Assembly (NCBI RefSeq): GCF_000764305.2
Contig: NW_025947281.1
Coordinates: forward strand, 1-64,000
From: Hyalella azteca
Taxonomy: Eukaryota; Arthropoda; Malacostraca; Amphipoda; Hyalellidae
DNA length: 64,000 nucleotides
Direction: 5' to 3'
Both the position numbers and the translations under genes were made by a program. The notes below the pieces were generated by a model. That model was not told the origin of the DNA. It was given only the letters and a program-made list of their open reading frames with translations, and searched no databases. This document shows, piece after piece, positions 31,000-41,923 of the stretch. Positions within the stretch are counted from its first letter, which is position 1; each line of letters opens with the position of its first letter.

Positions 31000-31745
31000 T
31001 GTCCAGTATTCCGTTTAAATAGTCGGGAGAACGACTGGTGCATACAGCAGCGGCGCAGTAGTAAAAACTTCAAAAAGAGACCAGCGCAGTAGATAGAACA
31101 CGTTGGCGAAAGCTAGACCATGCAACAAATATGGCGGCCAATCTCACAATTCATTTCGCGATTCGGTGCCGTGATATCACCCTTTCAAATCCGATACCTA
31201 AATTTTCTTATCTTCATCAGTAAAGTTCCACTTTTGTTACAACCACAGTCCACACCGTCTCTAAAATTTGAACGAGTCTGTAGTGTTTTTTTTTATGGTA
31301 ACGCTAACTGGAAGTCATTTCTTCGGTTAGATTCTTTGATTAAATTTCGACAAACGCAATACATGTTCATATGTGTGTATTTATCCCACTATCACACAAT
31401 TATTTTAACTCACTATCACACATTTAACACAATACCATGCATAAAGAACTGTGGGCTCATTAACCCAAACCACACCGTCAACTGACGGTTGTGCGGCATT
31501 CTCATCTCGACCCCCAGGATAAGAATGACCGCTCTGAGCGCGTGGCTGCAGGGTTTCCAGATGTTTGCGAGAGAAAAAGCCAAATCCGCTCACCATATAA
31601 AGCAAGAAATGGCCACAATTTTAACTATATTAAGAAAAAAAATTTTTTTTGGAGCAACAATTTCAAATTTACCTGGTTTTTAGACACTAAAAAGAAGAGT
31701 GCGTAGAACTTCATTATACATTTTGGTCGGCCAATGCAATTGCCC
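31000..31745. other. Stretch with no recognised gene
   Basis: Short frames on both strands (for example 31120-31485, plus) show no family resemblance. Confidence 0.35.
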
Positions 31746-31940
31746 TTAAGAACAGACTAGACGAAGCTATGCAAGAGCATATGTTCAGTCTTAAAATGCC
31801 TAGCCCCTTACATACCGGGAAACAAGTCCAGCAGTTATCTCAATATCTCAATCAATCGTCAGTTATGGAAAGATCGGGTTCCAAAGGCTGGATCCCTTGC
31901 GAATCAAGTCACGAAACGTACAAGAATCGGTGCGTATGCC
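31746..31940 (+). mobile_element. Diverged 3' end of a CR1-like LINE
   Basis: KNRLDEAMQEHMFSLKMPSP followed by SQYLNQSSVMERSG and the untranslated CAAGTCACGAAACGTACAAG aligns with the C-terminal region of the LINE copies at 14020-14200 and 32.4-32.6 kb. It is more diverged than either, so it is an older insertion. Confidence 0.7.
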
Positions 31941-32351
31941 GGAAGCCAGCTTTGCCAAACTTCACACTTAGTTTATATTTCTTTCCATAAATTAGAACGC
32001 TAGAAGGCATAACATCCTACGAAGTCAAGTGTTCAAAGCCATAACGCCGGATGTCCACAGCCACAAAATAAGATTGCTAAAGGTAAGCATGGCCATATTG
32101 CATCTGGCCAGACCTCTTCCGGCCTAACCTCTTCAGGCCTAAACTACACAAGTGGCAAAATTTCTTCAGTCAAAACAAACTGAGCGAACCTAACCTAACG
32201 TAATTGGTTGCAGGAAGTAAGAAAGGCGGTCCACATGTGCTAGTAGAGCCAGTCATTGGCTGCAAGAAGGCTGTGAGCCGACACAGCGTGAATAGGTTAG
32301 TCTAGAAGAGGTTAGGCCGAAGTAGGTACAGCCAGATGAGGAACTGTCTGC

Positions 32352-32877
32352 TCAAAACATAACAAAACATAGTGATGTCGGCGCTAAAGAGAAAGCATGA
32401 TGTGGCCTGTAGCTGATTCTTAAACTTTTTGTGACTTGTTCACAGAAAATCTGAAATCGTGTCATTTGACCGGATATTTTCAAGACTGACGATAGTTTGA
32501 AATAGCTACTAAACTTCCACCCAGTTCGATATGGTGCTAGGCATTTCAAGTCTGAACATATATTTTTCCATAGCTTTATCTAGTCCGTTCTTGAACGCGT
32601 TCATGCTTGGAGCGCCAACGATTTCATCCGGGAGGCTGTTCCACATGTCGATGATTCGAAGCGAGAAGAAATGTTGGCGCGTGGAGAAGTTGCAGCGCAG
32701 TTTTTTTAATTTATACCCGTGGCCCCTGATGTTGGTTCTTGTTTCAAATTCTCGTAATCCTTCAGGGACCTTGTATAAACCATGAGTATACTTGTATACT
32801 TCAATGAGGTCCCCACAAGCCTTCTGGGACCTTGTATAAACCATGAGTATACTTGTATACTTCAATGAGGTCCCCAC
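32352..32877 (-). pseudogene. CR1-like ORF2 C-terminal region with internal duplication
   Basis: Encodes GDLIEVYKYTHGLYKVPEGL, FSTRQHFFSLRIIDMWNSLP and LAPYRTGWKFSSYFKL, the conserved tail of this LINE. At the N-terminal side the sequence CCTTGTATAAACCATGAGTA with its neighbours through AGGTCCCCAC is present twice (about 32771-32816 and 32831-32876), a 60-base tandem duplication that shifts or repeats the peptide. It is out of frame with the polymerase frame ending at 32927. Confidence 0.8.
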
Positions 32878-32926
32878 GCAGACGTCGATAACTGAGGCTT
32901 GGAGGCTTCATAATCTTTCATCTTAC

Positions 32927-34387
32927 TTAATAGGACTTGCCCTTCAAGCCTGGAATTATCCTTGTTGCGCGTCTTTGAACATTCTCCAGTAAATGTTTGT
33001 CCTTTTCAAATCTCGGTGACCACACAACGTTTCCAAACTCTAGATTTTGGAGCAAGACAGCAACAAACAACTGCTTCATCGCTTCTGCATCTAGGAACTC
33101 GTATGAGCGTCTGATTAATCCGAATAGTTTGTTGGATGTGTCAGCTTGCGTTTCAACATGCTTAGAAAATTTTAGCTCCTTGTCGACATAAACTCCGAGA
33201 TCTTTTTTTACACTACACTTTTCAATCATTACTCTCTCGCTGCAACCATGTCTTCTCACATTGTAATCTTGCTGTTCATTGATCTTCCCGAGGTGAAGTA
33301 CTTTACACTTGTCAGCATTAAACCGCAGCAACCACGTATCAGCCCAGTTAACTAAACTGTCAAGATTATCTTGCAATTGCGCTTTATTTGACGCATCCTT
33401 CACTGAATTATAAACTTTTGTGTCGTCGGCATACATGGGGCACACGCTGGACACTGCTGCTGGCAGATCGTTTATAAAAGCAACGTACAAAATGGGCCCA
33501 ACAACGCTTCCTTGTGGCACGCCACTGCACACTGATGCCCAGTCTGACACGGTTCTGTTAATACTGACACGTTGTTGTCTACCTACTAGAAAATCTCTGA
33601 TCCATTGTGGTACGTTTCCCACAATTCCCAAAGACTTCACTTTACGTAACAGCCGCTCATGCGGAACACTGTCAAATGCTTTGACAAAATTGAGGTACAA
33701 TGTATCCACTGGCTCCCTTTCGTCCAGCAGGCGAGTCAAATCGTTCAACGTAGACAATAAGTTAGTGGTGCAGGATCTACCGGCAATAAAGCCATGTTGA
33801 CAATCTGATAGGAGCTGGTGAGCAGTCATGTGACCGATAATCCTATCCCTCACAATAGATTCCATTAGCTTACAAACAACACTTGTCAGACGGACAGGGC
33901 GATAGTTGCCGGGGCTGTTTTTGTCACCTTTTTTGAACAATGATGTTACTTGAACTTCTTTCCAGTTGGACGGCAAAGTTCCTTTGTTCAAGGATTTTTG
34001 AAATAATACTGTCAATGGGCCGGCCAGAACGGTTGATAATTCTTTGAGCAATCTGGGATGGAAGCCGTCTGGTCCACATGACTTGTTGGGATTTAGAGCT
34101 ACCAGGCGCATGAGAACCTCTTCATCGTATATTTCAAAACCTATTAACTTCGAGCCGAGTGGGCACTCCTCATTATCTGGAATACTGTTCAAGTCCTCAT
34201 CTGTGAATACACTGCTGAAGAACTGATTAAGAACGTTTGCCTTGCCCTCATCAGAGGAAATCTTCCGTTGGCCTACTTTCAAATCAGAAATACCGTCTTT
34301 TGACTTACACTTCGAACTAGCGTACAAAAAGAAGGCTTTCGGATTCTTTTTTGCATTTTTAGCAATATTTTGTTCGAAGTTTTTCAC
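32927..34387 (-). CDS. CR1-like LINE ORF2, reverse transcriptase domain
   Basis: A 486-codon minus-strand frame. Order of motifs: CGPDGFHPRLLKEL, NYRPVRLTSVVCKLMESIV, HGFIAGRSCTTNLL, LNFVKAFDSVPHERLLR, SGVPQGSVVGPILYVAFIND, and the catalytic YADD (about residue 317, near 33430), then LRFNADKCKVLHLG and KFSKHVETQADTSNKL. The polymerase copies element RNA into DNA at a nicked target. Catalytic residues look intact, although the PISL motif reads PVRL and the usual LDF reads LNF (D to N at the first catalytic aspartate motif), so activity is doubtful. It lost frame with its endonuclease and its C-terminal part. Confidence 0.9.
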   Translation of the reverse strand: MKNFEQNIAKNAKKNPKAFFLYASSKCKSKDGISDLKVGQRKISSDEGKANVLNQFFSSVFTDEDLNSIPDNEECPLGSKLIGFEIYDEEVLMRLVALNPNKSCGPDGFHPRLLKELSTVLAGPLTVLFQKSLNKGTLPSNWKEVQVTSLFKKGDKNSPGNYRPVRLTSVVCKLMESIVRDRIIGHMTAHQLLSDCQHGFIAGRSCTTNLLSTLNDLTRLLDEREPVDTLYLNFVKAFDSVPHERLLRKVKSLGIVGNVPQWIRDFLVGRQQRVSINRTVSDWASVCSGVPQGSVVGPILYVAFINDLPAAVSSVCPMYADDTKVYNSVKDASNKAQLQDNLDSLVNWADTWLLRFNADKCKVLHLGKINEQQDYNVRRHGCSERVMIEKCSVKKDLGVYVDKELKFSKHVETQADTSNKLFGLIRRSYEFLDAEAMKQLFVAVLLQNLEFGNVVWSPRFEKDKHLLENVQRRATRIIPGLKGKSY

Positions 34388-34758
34388 TGCAGTGCGACAA
34401 ATTTTTTAGCTTGATTTCGAGCTCTTGCATAGAGATTATAATCATAATTGCTGTGAGTTCGTAAATAACGCCTGTAGGCTTCTTTCTTGGTCTTTAACTG
34501 TGCCTTAACTGCACTGTTCATCCACTGGGACTTTTTGACTCCCCCAAGCGTAATCTTAGGTACACAGGTATCAACTGCTGACATAACCGTGTCTTTGAGA
34601 AACGACCATGAATCAGCCACATTCATGTCCCTAATACAGTCCGAAATATTCACCGCATTCACCGCTTCACGGAGTTTATCATAGTCGCCTTTCGCAAAGT
34701 TCAAACGTTCACGCTTCCGAAGCGTTTTTTCGGCACAAAACTTAATACTGAAAAACAA
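34384..34758 (-). pseudogene. CR1-like ORF2 linker between endonuclease and polymerase
   Basis: A 124-codon frame, with FAKGDYDKLREAVNAV, WSFLKDTVMSAVDTCVPK, SQWMNSAVKAQLKTKKEAYR and YARARNQAKKFVA, is typical of the stretch that precedes the polymerase in this clade. It overlaps the next frame by 4 bases (34387-34384), which marks a frameshift in one original ORF2. Confidence 0.85.
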
Positions 34759-34949
34759 TTATTGGTGATGGATTTTGCCTAACGTGGCCTCGTGGCGAAG
34801 CTCGTCTATCATTGATTCTTCACTAGTAAACACAAGATCTAGAATATTTGGGGTCTGTTTACCCCTAAATGGGTTGGCTTGGTGATGTTTTGGATTAAAA
34901 ATGAGTCTCGCACAGACTCCAAGAATAGGGATGCTGGGTGATTCTCATC

Positions 34950-35147
34950 TTATGGAGAAGATTCATCTGCCCAGTCTATTTCTGGATGGTTAAAGTCAAC
35001 AACGATCAACGTATGCGACCTGCTGAATGACATGCTCGGTAAAAGGCTGTTTAGTACTTTATTGTTATCAGAGAAGCTGTTAGGTGATCTATAAATGACC
35101 CCTATGAGAAGGCTATCTTTGCCTTTTCGAGTAAGTACGCACCGCAC
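34950..35147 (-). pseudogene. CR1-like ORF2 endonuclease, central part
   Basis: LLIGVIYRSPNS and VVDFNHPEIDWAD correspond to the second half of the APE-type endonuclease; family members usually have GDFN where this has VDFN. The SDH box expected downstream is not evident in this copy. The segment between this and 35270 contains a 34-base palindrome that interrupts the domain. Confidence 0.8.
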
Positions 35148-35192
35148 TGATTATCTAGCTGATTGATGCTCTGCAGGTAACTCAACTTGCTG

Positions 35193-35226
35193 GGCCCCAT
35201 AGGAGGTTCTAACCTCCTATGGGGCC
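35193..35226. repeat. Perfect 16-bp-arm palindrome inside the LINE endonuclease
   Basis: GGCCCCATAGGAGGTT, two bases, then its exact reverse complement. It sits within the endonuclease of the CR1-like copy and has no counterpart in other copies here. Confidence 0.95.
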
Positions 35227-35269
35227 TCTACTGTTAACAGAGCTACACCTCTACTGCACTGCTCTTCAT

Positions 35270-36250
35270 TTAAGTTATGAAAACAATCAAAACCTGGCAG
35301 CTGAAATTCAACAGGTACAATTTTTCCCCGTGATTTTTAGGGAGTGTTTCTGTAATACGAATAATGTCTATACACTCGTTTTCGATCACAGTTAACAATT
35401 CACTTTTTCTGTTCAAAGCGGAATCCGAGTTTGTGTAAAAACATTTTAAAACTTTTTGTGCACTTTCACTTTGATTTATGCGGTTGCTTCTTACACTACT
35501 TACAGGTCTGGAACTGCCGACATGACTTCTACTGTTAACTTGTCTTCCAGCTCCGCTAACTGATCTTGTGCGGCCGGTGTTGTCTTGACATTGCGAAAGT
35601 GGTTGACCTGATTTTCCGTGCTTTTCCGCCTGATTATCTCCTGCCATTTCTTGCGAAAATCCTCTCTCTAAAGGGGTGAAATCCTTTACAAAAACGGAGT
35701 TGTACTCAAAAGATTCTCCAAGCTTTCTTGCTGCCTTCAGCACGCTTCCAACCTGTGCAGGATCCTTTACAGTCACCAACATAGGTCTACATGTGTTGGC
35801 AGCAGCGTCCATCGAGCGTAGCCTCTTGCACGATTTAATATCAACCGGTGAGCTGAGTGCCTTGCTACAACATTCTTCAATAAATTCCGTATCAGCCATC
35901 ACGCGGTCCTTCGTATCAGATGCGGAACTCTCGGGAACTCCAAACCAAACCAAGTTGGATTTCCTACGTTCTCTGTCCAGTAACTCGCGTGAGCTTTCAC
36001 TAGCAACTTCGGATAAATCAGCTCTCTGAGTCTTGACCTCAAAATTTTCCGCATTTTTCAGCTGAGCCTTCACTTCAGTCAGCTCATTGCAAAGCGAGCT
36101 CAAATTTTCACTCAGCGAGCGCACCATCTCATTCAAGGCGTTTACTACATCATTCAACGATTTCGTCTCGATCATTGCCTTGCTCTTCCACCGGTTTTTC
36201 GCTTTTTCGAATACCAATAGTTGATTCTTCGCCGTCACGAAAGAAATCAT
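35270..36250 (-). CDS. CR1-like ORF1 running in frame into the endonuclease start
   Basis: A 326-codon minus-strand frame. Residues about 20-75 are a coiled-coil-prone stretch (KSLNDVVNALNEMVRSLSEN). Residues about 95-195 hold the RNA-binding-like core (RRKSNLVWFGVPES, IKSCKRLRSM, FVKDFTPLERGFSQEM). A Ser/Arg/Gln-rich linker follows, then from about residue 265 the endonuclease N-terminus: LKCFYTNSDSALNRKSELL and IIRITETLPKN. ORF1 and ORF2 are normally separate reading frames or separated by a stop in such elements, so their continuity here is notable. ORF1 binds the element RNA; ORF2 carries the enzymes. Confidence 0.8.
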   Translation of the reverse strand: MISFVTAKNQLLVFEKAKNRWKSKAMIETKSLNDVVNALNEMVRSLSENLSSLCNELTEVKAQLKNAENFEVKTQRADLSEVASESSRELLDRERRKSNLVWFGVPESSASDTKDRVMADTEFIEECCSKALSSPVDIKSCKRLRSMDAAANTCRPMLVTVKDPAQVGSVLKAARKLGESFEYNSVFVKDFTPLERGFSQEMAGDNQAEKHGKSGQPLSQCQDNTGRTRSVSGAGRQVNSRSHVGSSRPVSSVRSNRINQSESAQKVLKCFYTNSDSALNRKSELLTVIENECIDIIRITETLPKNHGEKLYLLNFSCQVLIVFIT

Positions 36251-36293
36251 TGAAGTAATTTAGTTTTCTGGTGAAACAAGTATTCGTCAGAGC

Positions 36294-36509
36294 TCAACTT
36301 CGAACAGCTGATACAAATGAAGTCTTCGCAGCGTCACAGATGACTGTCTGATCTGCCTCGCTCACAGAGATCTCTTTGCAGTATTTGCAAACTTTCATCT
36401 CTGACTTAGCTGATTTGATTTTAGCATTTGGTCTAGTAGAACTAGAGGGCTTTTCGACTACCTTTTTTTTTCTCTGTCCAGCTATCGTACAATGCATGGA
36501 GGAAAACAC
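36294..36509 (-). pseudogene. CR1-like ORF1 N-terminal zinc finger, frameshifted
   Basis: MKVCKYCKEISVSEADQTVIC is the start of the PHD/RING-like zinc finger found at the N-terminus of CR1-like ORF1. The expected second half (CEDFICISC) is present directly afterwards but in another frame, so one indel at about 36330 breaks the finger. A lysine-rich segment (QRKKKVVEK) precedes it. Confidence 0.7.
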
Positions 36510-36604
36510 AAGTTTAACACTGAATTGACTTGAGTGGAGTTGAAGTTAAAATTCTATTCAAAACAGAATTGGAAATTAAAAATACAATGCTCGGAGAACA
36601 CACA

Positions 36605-36815
36605 GTTTAGGGAGGACTATACCGGGAAGCAGACCACGTTAGGGAGGGGAGCACCTCCCGTAGGCAGAACAGGTTAGGGAGAGGACCACACCAGGAGGTA
36701 GATCACGTCAGGAAGGACTGTACCAGGAAGCAGACCATGTTAGGGAGGGGACCACACCAAGAGACAGACCAAATTGGAAGGGAACCACACCAGGGAGGAG
36801 GCCACGCCGCTGGAA
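36605..36815. repeat. Imperfect ~35-bp repeat, GGAGG/ACCACACCAGG-rich
   Basis: Five or six loosely conserved units such as GCAGACCACGTTAGGGAGGG, then GACCACACCAGGAGGTAGAT. It lies just upstream (5') of the CR1-like copy on its strand, so it could be repeats in the LINE 5' untranslated region or a separate minisatellite. Confidence 0.7.
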
Positions 36816-37220
36816 TGGCGACGCCAGGGTGGAGACCGCGAAAAGAAAACGTCCATACTAGGAAGAGAGTAGCAGGTACCATACACACCTGGGGGCCAAC
36901 TACGCTTGATTCATCTATACTTGATCAATCTACGTTGGTACTGCCAACCACACTAGAAGGGTAGCCAGAAAACATCAGTCTTGTATTGCTGCTGCTTTTC
37001 CAGACGGTCTCGTGTAAACCAGGAACACACGCAAACGAGTAAACTCACTCGAAAAAAAGTGCGAACCTCGAGTCTGTACAGAGGATTTTGAAATCACGCG
37101 CTAGTGATTAGAGGAACAGCGATTTGTTGAAGTTTAAGCCTCCTCAATGGGGTCTTCTAACGCGTATCTGTACTCGTCAGAAGTCCTATGGAATTTCGCG
37201 CTCCTAGGGAGATTGTTTCT
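36816..37220. other. Stretch with no recognised gene
   Basis: No supported feature. Confidence 0.35.
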
Positions 37221-37255
37221 GAGCGCCCCACCGCTTAGCTCGCGGTGGGGCGCTC
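37221..37255. repeat. Perfect 14-bp-arm hairpin
   Basis: GAGCGCCCCACCGC, a 7-base loop TTAGCTC, then GCGGTGGGGCGCTC. GC-rich, so the hairpin would be very stable as single strand. There is no T-run to suggest a terminator, and this is eukaryotic DNA. Confidence 0.95.
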
Positions 37256-37724
37256 TGCGAGTACTGACCGCGGGTTTCAGTAGTTGGGTTAAGTTATAAT
37301 GTAGGTAGGATTCCTTATATTTCATTTCCCTTCTTTGTTTCTCTCGTGCGGGCGGCCGACGGCCGGTGTGAGCGACCTCTTGTTCGATTGCTTCGGTTTC
37401 TGTTGCTTGTCACCTGTCCCTCCTTGTCACTTCGCCTCTTTGAGATGCTAACGCTGCTTCTTTCGAGCCAGCTTCAGCGGGCTGGACAACTGAGACCTTC
37501 CGCCCTTGTGGGCGATGAACGATTTTTCGATTCAAGAAACTTTCAATAATTGAGACTTCCCACCTTGTCGGTGATGTTAATCTTGACTTTCGGTGAGAGG
37601 TAATTACATAGCTGAAGCGCTAGTAAACATGTGGTAAATAAACTAACTAACTAATTAAACTTGAAGTATAAGCATCGCCAACGACTGCTCAACACCTTCA
37701 AGCAGCATAGCCTTTTTTAGAGCA

Positions 37725-37860
37725 TGTTCTCATATACGAAAAAAAGGCGATATTGTGCTAGTCATGTCCGTCCGTCTGTCTGTGACGTCACGTTGCCGAG
37801 TATCCATGATACTCGGCAACGAGAAAATGCGCTCTCTGTCACTCACTGCAGTGCGTACTG
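37725..37860 (+). repeat. CGTC-rich MITE-like element, copy 4
   Basis: GTTCTCATATACG at the start, GAGAAAATGCGCTCTCTGTC near the end, short GTCCGTCTGTC tract. Where other copies have TTCATGTTTTCGTCGA it carries the perfect palindrome GTTGCCGAGTATC-CAT-GATACTCGGCAAC (37792-37820). Confidence 0.8.
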
Positions 37861-39125
37861 ATACATTTTCTTGCATCAGTTCGCTGTACTAATCCGCCTG
37901 CCGTGGCGGCCCGCTGCAAATGGCTGCCGTCGCAGATCAGTACAACGCACATCACGCGTCGTAAGTTAGATCATCACGATTTGTAGCGTCTTGGCGGACA
38001 TCAAAGGTATTTAGCATGGAAAATAAATGGCCAAATCGTAGTTTCGGTTTGCAAGTCGGCCAAGTTTGAAGAGTATACCGTTCGGATGAAAATTCGTTAG
38101 ACTGGAGCATTTTCTGCCATGACTTATAAGAAAATGATGCTGACAGCGTTTATGACATTCAAAAGTCAGTAACTCATGAGACATCGCGTGGATTTACCCA
38201 TCATGAAAAATCCGACGTCAAAAGACGGCTTGGTCGCTCCCTCCCACCCCAAAGAAGATAACAATATCATTCTTGGGACAATTTAACCTTAACAAAGCAC
38301 CCATTTTTACCATAGTGTAATAGTAAAATATGCGTGGTATCTTCTTTGGTTGACACAATCAAAAAGTCTCTCAGAATAATTTGAAGGGTAAAAATTTCAT
38401 AAAAATTCATCGCATTTTCATTGAAAAGGTTTACATGACAAGGTCCATCGTCAGTACGAAAACTATACAACAAAAGGAAAATCTACTAGCACAGCCAAAA
38501 TTTACAGAGAAGAAAATAAAACCTGAAGTGAAAGATTATAGGCTAGAGGAGATAATCGCAAGCAGACAAACCTATTTATTTACAATTCAAAGTTGATTAG
38601 AACGAGAAGTTGCTTTAAAAGTAGGCTCTAGCTTTAAAATGTTCTGTCGGCAACAGCGGAAGAAAAAGTTTAAATATTAGCCACGTCCCTAACGTACACA
38701 GCGACGTGGCACCGCTCGGTCAGAATGGGGAAGATGCGCACCTTTTCTCTTTCTCTTTATAAATTAGGATTGTAATTGCGGGACGTCGTAACAATGTACG
38801 CTGATGCGCATTGCACACAACTGTATATATAAACTAGAGACGGCGGGACGCCTGTCGGAGACCACCACTGCCGTGCTTCGGATGGACTATCATGATCCCT
38901 TCCCTGAAGAACGTAGCCTACAACACATCTTGACTTGAACGTTATCAGCCGCACGCCACCAGACAGATCACATCCCTTGAATTAGATCAATCAGCCCACA
39001 GGAAAATAAGCCTGGCGTCGTATGGCCCAGCGTCGTCTGCCAACACGCGAAAAAAATTTACACCACCCGGACGGAGCGCGCCGGAACCGTCCGTATCTGT
39101 CCCGTGTGTCGAATCAGCCCACGGT
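37861..39125. other. Stretch with no recognised gene
   Basis: No coding frame of note. TCTTTCTCTTTCTC tract at about 38740. The sequence becomes less AT-rich from about 38870, without identifiable product. Confidence 0.35.
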
Positions 39126-39134
39126 CGAACGCCC

Positions 39135-39320
39135 ACGCGTCGTACGACGATAAATTTTGGAACAGACTATGCTATCTGGAACCTAACCCCAGATGCTGTG
39201 AGCTAAAAGTTACGTAATTTAGCGATGCTGTAGAAGTCGCTCGTCGAAGGACGATAGATTTTGGAACAGAACTATGCTTTTTGAAACCTAACCCCAATGC
39301 TGTGAGCTAAAAGTGACGGT
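39135..39320. repeat. Two tandem ~75-bp units, ~107 bp apart
   Basis: GATAAATTTTGGAACAGACT to TGCTGTGAGCTAAAAGTTAC (about 39149-39214) is repeated at about 39249-39318 with a few substitutions. TGGTGCACGGC motifs further on (39320-39345, 39632-39645) may belong to the same repeated neighbourhood. Confidence 0.75.
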
Positions 39321-39345
39321 CTGGTGGTGCACGGCAGGATGCACG

Positions 39346-41920
39346 CAGTTCCACTGGCGACCTGGGCTGGTTGGTCGCAGTCCAATGTCCGCAAGTTACA
39401 ATTCGAGCTAAAGTCAGGGTATGAAGTGATGATTCGATGCAACGTTCAGTGATGCATAACCAGTACTCTCTGGGCTATTCGCTTCAGAATATGGTGGCGT
39501 AAAGCTCCTAATATTTAAAGCAAGATGATGTCACGGGCTGGTTACCGACGGTTGGCTTAATCCGCGGCTGATTGGTGGTCATCCGGAAATATGCTAGGCG
39601 TTCCTTTCAAGGCTGATTGGTGCACAAATTTGGTGGTGCACGGCTGCGTACCCGAGACGGCCGTACATACTAATGAAGAATATCTTTTTATATGAATTGA
39701 GAATGGATTTTAGCATATTCAATAATAATACATAAAGATTAACATTCAGAAGCATTGTATTGATAAAATTTTCAATTTATTCAACATAATTAAAAATGTA
39801 AGGCCAAAGTATGGAACTAAACAATACTCGATTTTACTATTATTATGCACGCTCGTTAAAAGCTTCACTAGGTATATTGCATGGATTACTTAATTTGAGA
39901 AAACATCACGAGTAACGAAATCCCATAAAGTGAAAAGATGAATAGTACTAGTTACAACAGCAGTCCTGCTGCACTCATCGCCTGCTCTCCTAAATTTATT
40001 GAAATTCCAGCCCCAATCTCTTTAAACTATTTTGAAAATCGAAGAAAAGGTACGTCTTTCTTACAAAACATGCAGGGCTTGGCAGCCACTTCAGAAATGT
40101 ATTTGTTGTGACACTTCATTTGAAATTAACCAGATAAAAACTAATAATGCAGCGTAATAGATTCGACAATGACATGACAACGAAAAGCAATTAAGCTACT
40201 TCCGACAAATACGCTCTGAAAATTGTCCGACGATTCTTAGTTCAAGGCTTTGCACTAACGAGTATCGGCTTATGAGAAAATACGGCTAGAAATGCCAATT
40301 AATGAATGAATTGTTGAATATTTTTTAGGGGGAGGCAAACAGCTAGTAATAAATCGCCCTCGCCTGCCATCTTTGTACTTGAATTAATATCAAATATTAC
40401 ACAAGTGCGGTTTACGAAGCTCAGTTTTCGCCTCACAATTCCGAGGACTCAGTTTGCTACTTTCCGCTTACAAAAAAAAAAAAATAAAATTATTTAGAAC
40501 TCACGAGGGAGAGGTACAGGTTGCTGCGAGATCAGATGTTGATAATTTTTTTCCATGGCAGAGATACAGTGGAAATAAGTGTTCTCCTCTTGTTCGTGTG
40601 CCGAGAAATGATCGCAATACAACCGCGTGCAAATACTGAACGAATGCAAAGTGATTGAACCTACCGCCATCACCTGCGTGATTTGTGAAAAGAAATGCTA
40701 CTGGTAGAACAGGAGTCTTAGTCGATTGTTGTTCATAATATTCCCACATTCTTATATACTTGATTAGGAAAAGTCGATAATTTAGTATCCCCAGTTTTAG
40801 CAATTTGCCGAGTATTATTAATCGGCAAAAGCAACTGCTTACATGAGACGTTTTATTGTCAAGTCATCTCAGCCTTATGAGGGATACCGAAGCCCAGCTG
40901 AGTGTGATCCGACAGTAGGAGAATACCCTCGATCGTGTATAGCCTACCCTTCTTGAGAGGAACAACAGGAATGTTACACACAACATGAGCAGTATTACGT
41001 ACAGAACAAAATTCGATGTGTACATAACAATTGATTTTAAGGTAATGAAGGATATATTTTTAATGGAACGACAGCATATCAAACTTCATTCTATGTTATT
41101 TTCTAGGATCTAATGAAAGTTCAATTTATGTGTCCAATGTATCAATTCTTTACAGTTTCAACAGTGCCCGAGTATCCACATTGGCAAGATCTGCGAATTT
41201 ATGCGAGATGATTCAATGTTTATTCCAATTTTATTTATGATACTATTGGAGTTGTGCGAATTACACAGCGCAAATTATTGGGTTAATTAACATCAATTAT
41301 TGAATATAATTGTCGTATATATTTTAAACACTACATGCCCATGTCTTCTATTGAATTTCGGTTATTTCTGAACAGGAGTCTGGGTCTTAATATCGTAGCT
41401 CTGGCTACGTTTACCTATATCAAGTGTTCGTTTTAATGCATCATCCACACGAAGAATATGAATATTTAGGTTATAACGTCGTAGGTGGATTGAGCCATTA
41501 GCCAACTGAGAACCTGGGGCAGGTCCCAGTAACACCGATAAAAAGAAACTAAAGACTGATTTTTTACAATCAAACTCATAAATTTTCAATAAAAAAGGGG
41601 AGAGAGCATACTTGAGATTCTACCTCAACAACAATAAGTGAACTATATCATAAATCGTCATTTTAATTGTCTTTATGACAATTTTTTTAGAAATAAGAAG
41701 ATAAATTTTCATCACTACCGGTATCAAAGAACAAAATCCAATTAATTTGTGATGAACAGCGAGGTCGAGTATATATGGCACATGAGTATGCAGATTTGAA
41801 GCTTTCTTGGCACAAGGCATCTTAATCTTACAATAATTACAAACGAAATTGATGAGAAACATCGTTATTGCCGATAGTATAAAACGTAGCTGCGGAGGTT
41901 CGAGTATGCAAAATAAAGAT
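39346..41920. other. AT-rich stretch with no recognised gene
   Basis: Short frames only. It includes a poly-A run at about 40470. It contains or abuts the 3' end of the minus-strand gene at 41.9-44.4 kb; candidate AATAAA/ATTAAA hexamers on the minus strand are too frequent to choose one. Confidence 0.35.
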
Positions 41921-41923
41921 GGC

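Larger units (their letters stand above)
32345..36510 (-). mobile_element. Nearly full-length CR1-like LINE
   Basis: From 5' to 3' on the minus strand: a zinc-finger fragment (36509-36294), ORF1 running into the endonuclease start (36250-35270), an endonuclease piece (35147-34950), the endonuclease-polymerase linker (34758-34384), reverse transcriptase (34387-32927), the C-terminal region (32877-32352), and a 3' tail with ATGTTTTGTT repeats. The polymerase frame is intact for 486 codons, but frameshifts, a palindrome at 35193-35226 and a 60-base tandem duplication at 32771-32876 break the element. Confidence 0.9.

Noticed and set aside
37221..37255. Rho-independent terminator
   Set aside because: Strong hairpin but no T-run and a eukaryotic context.
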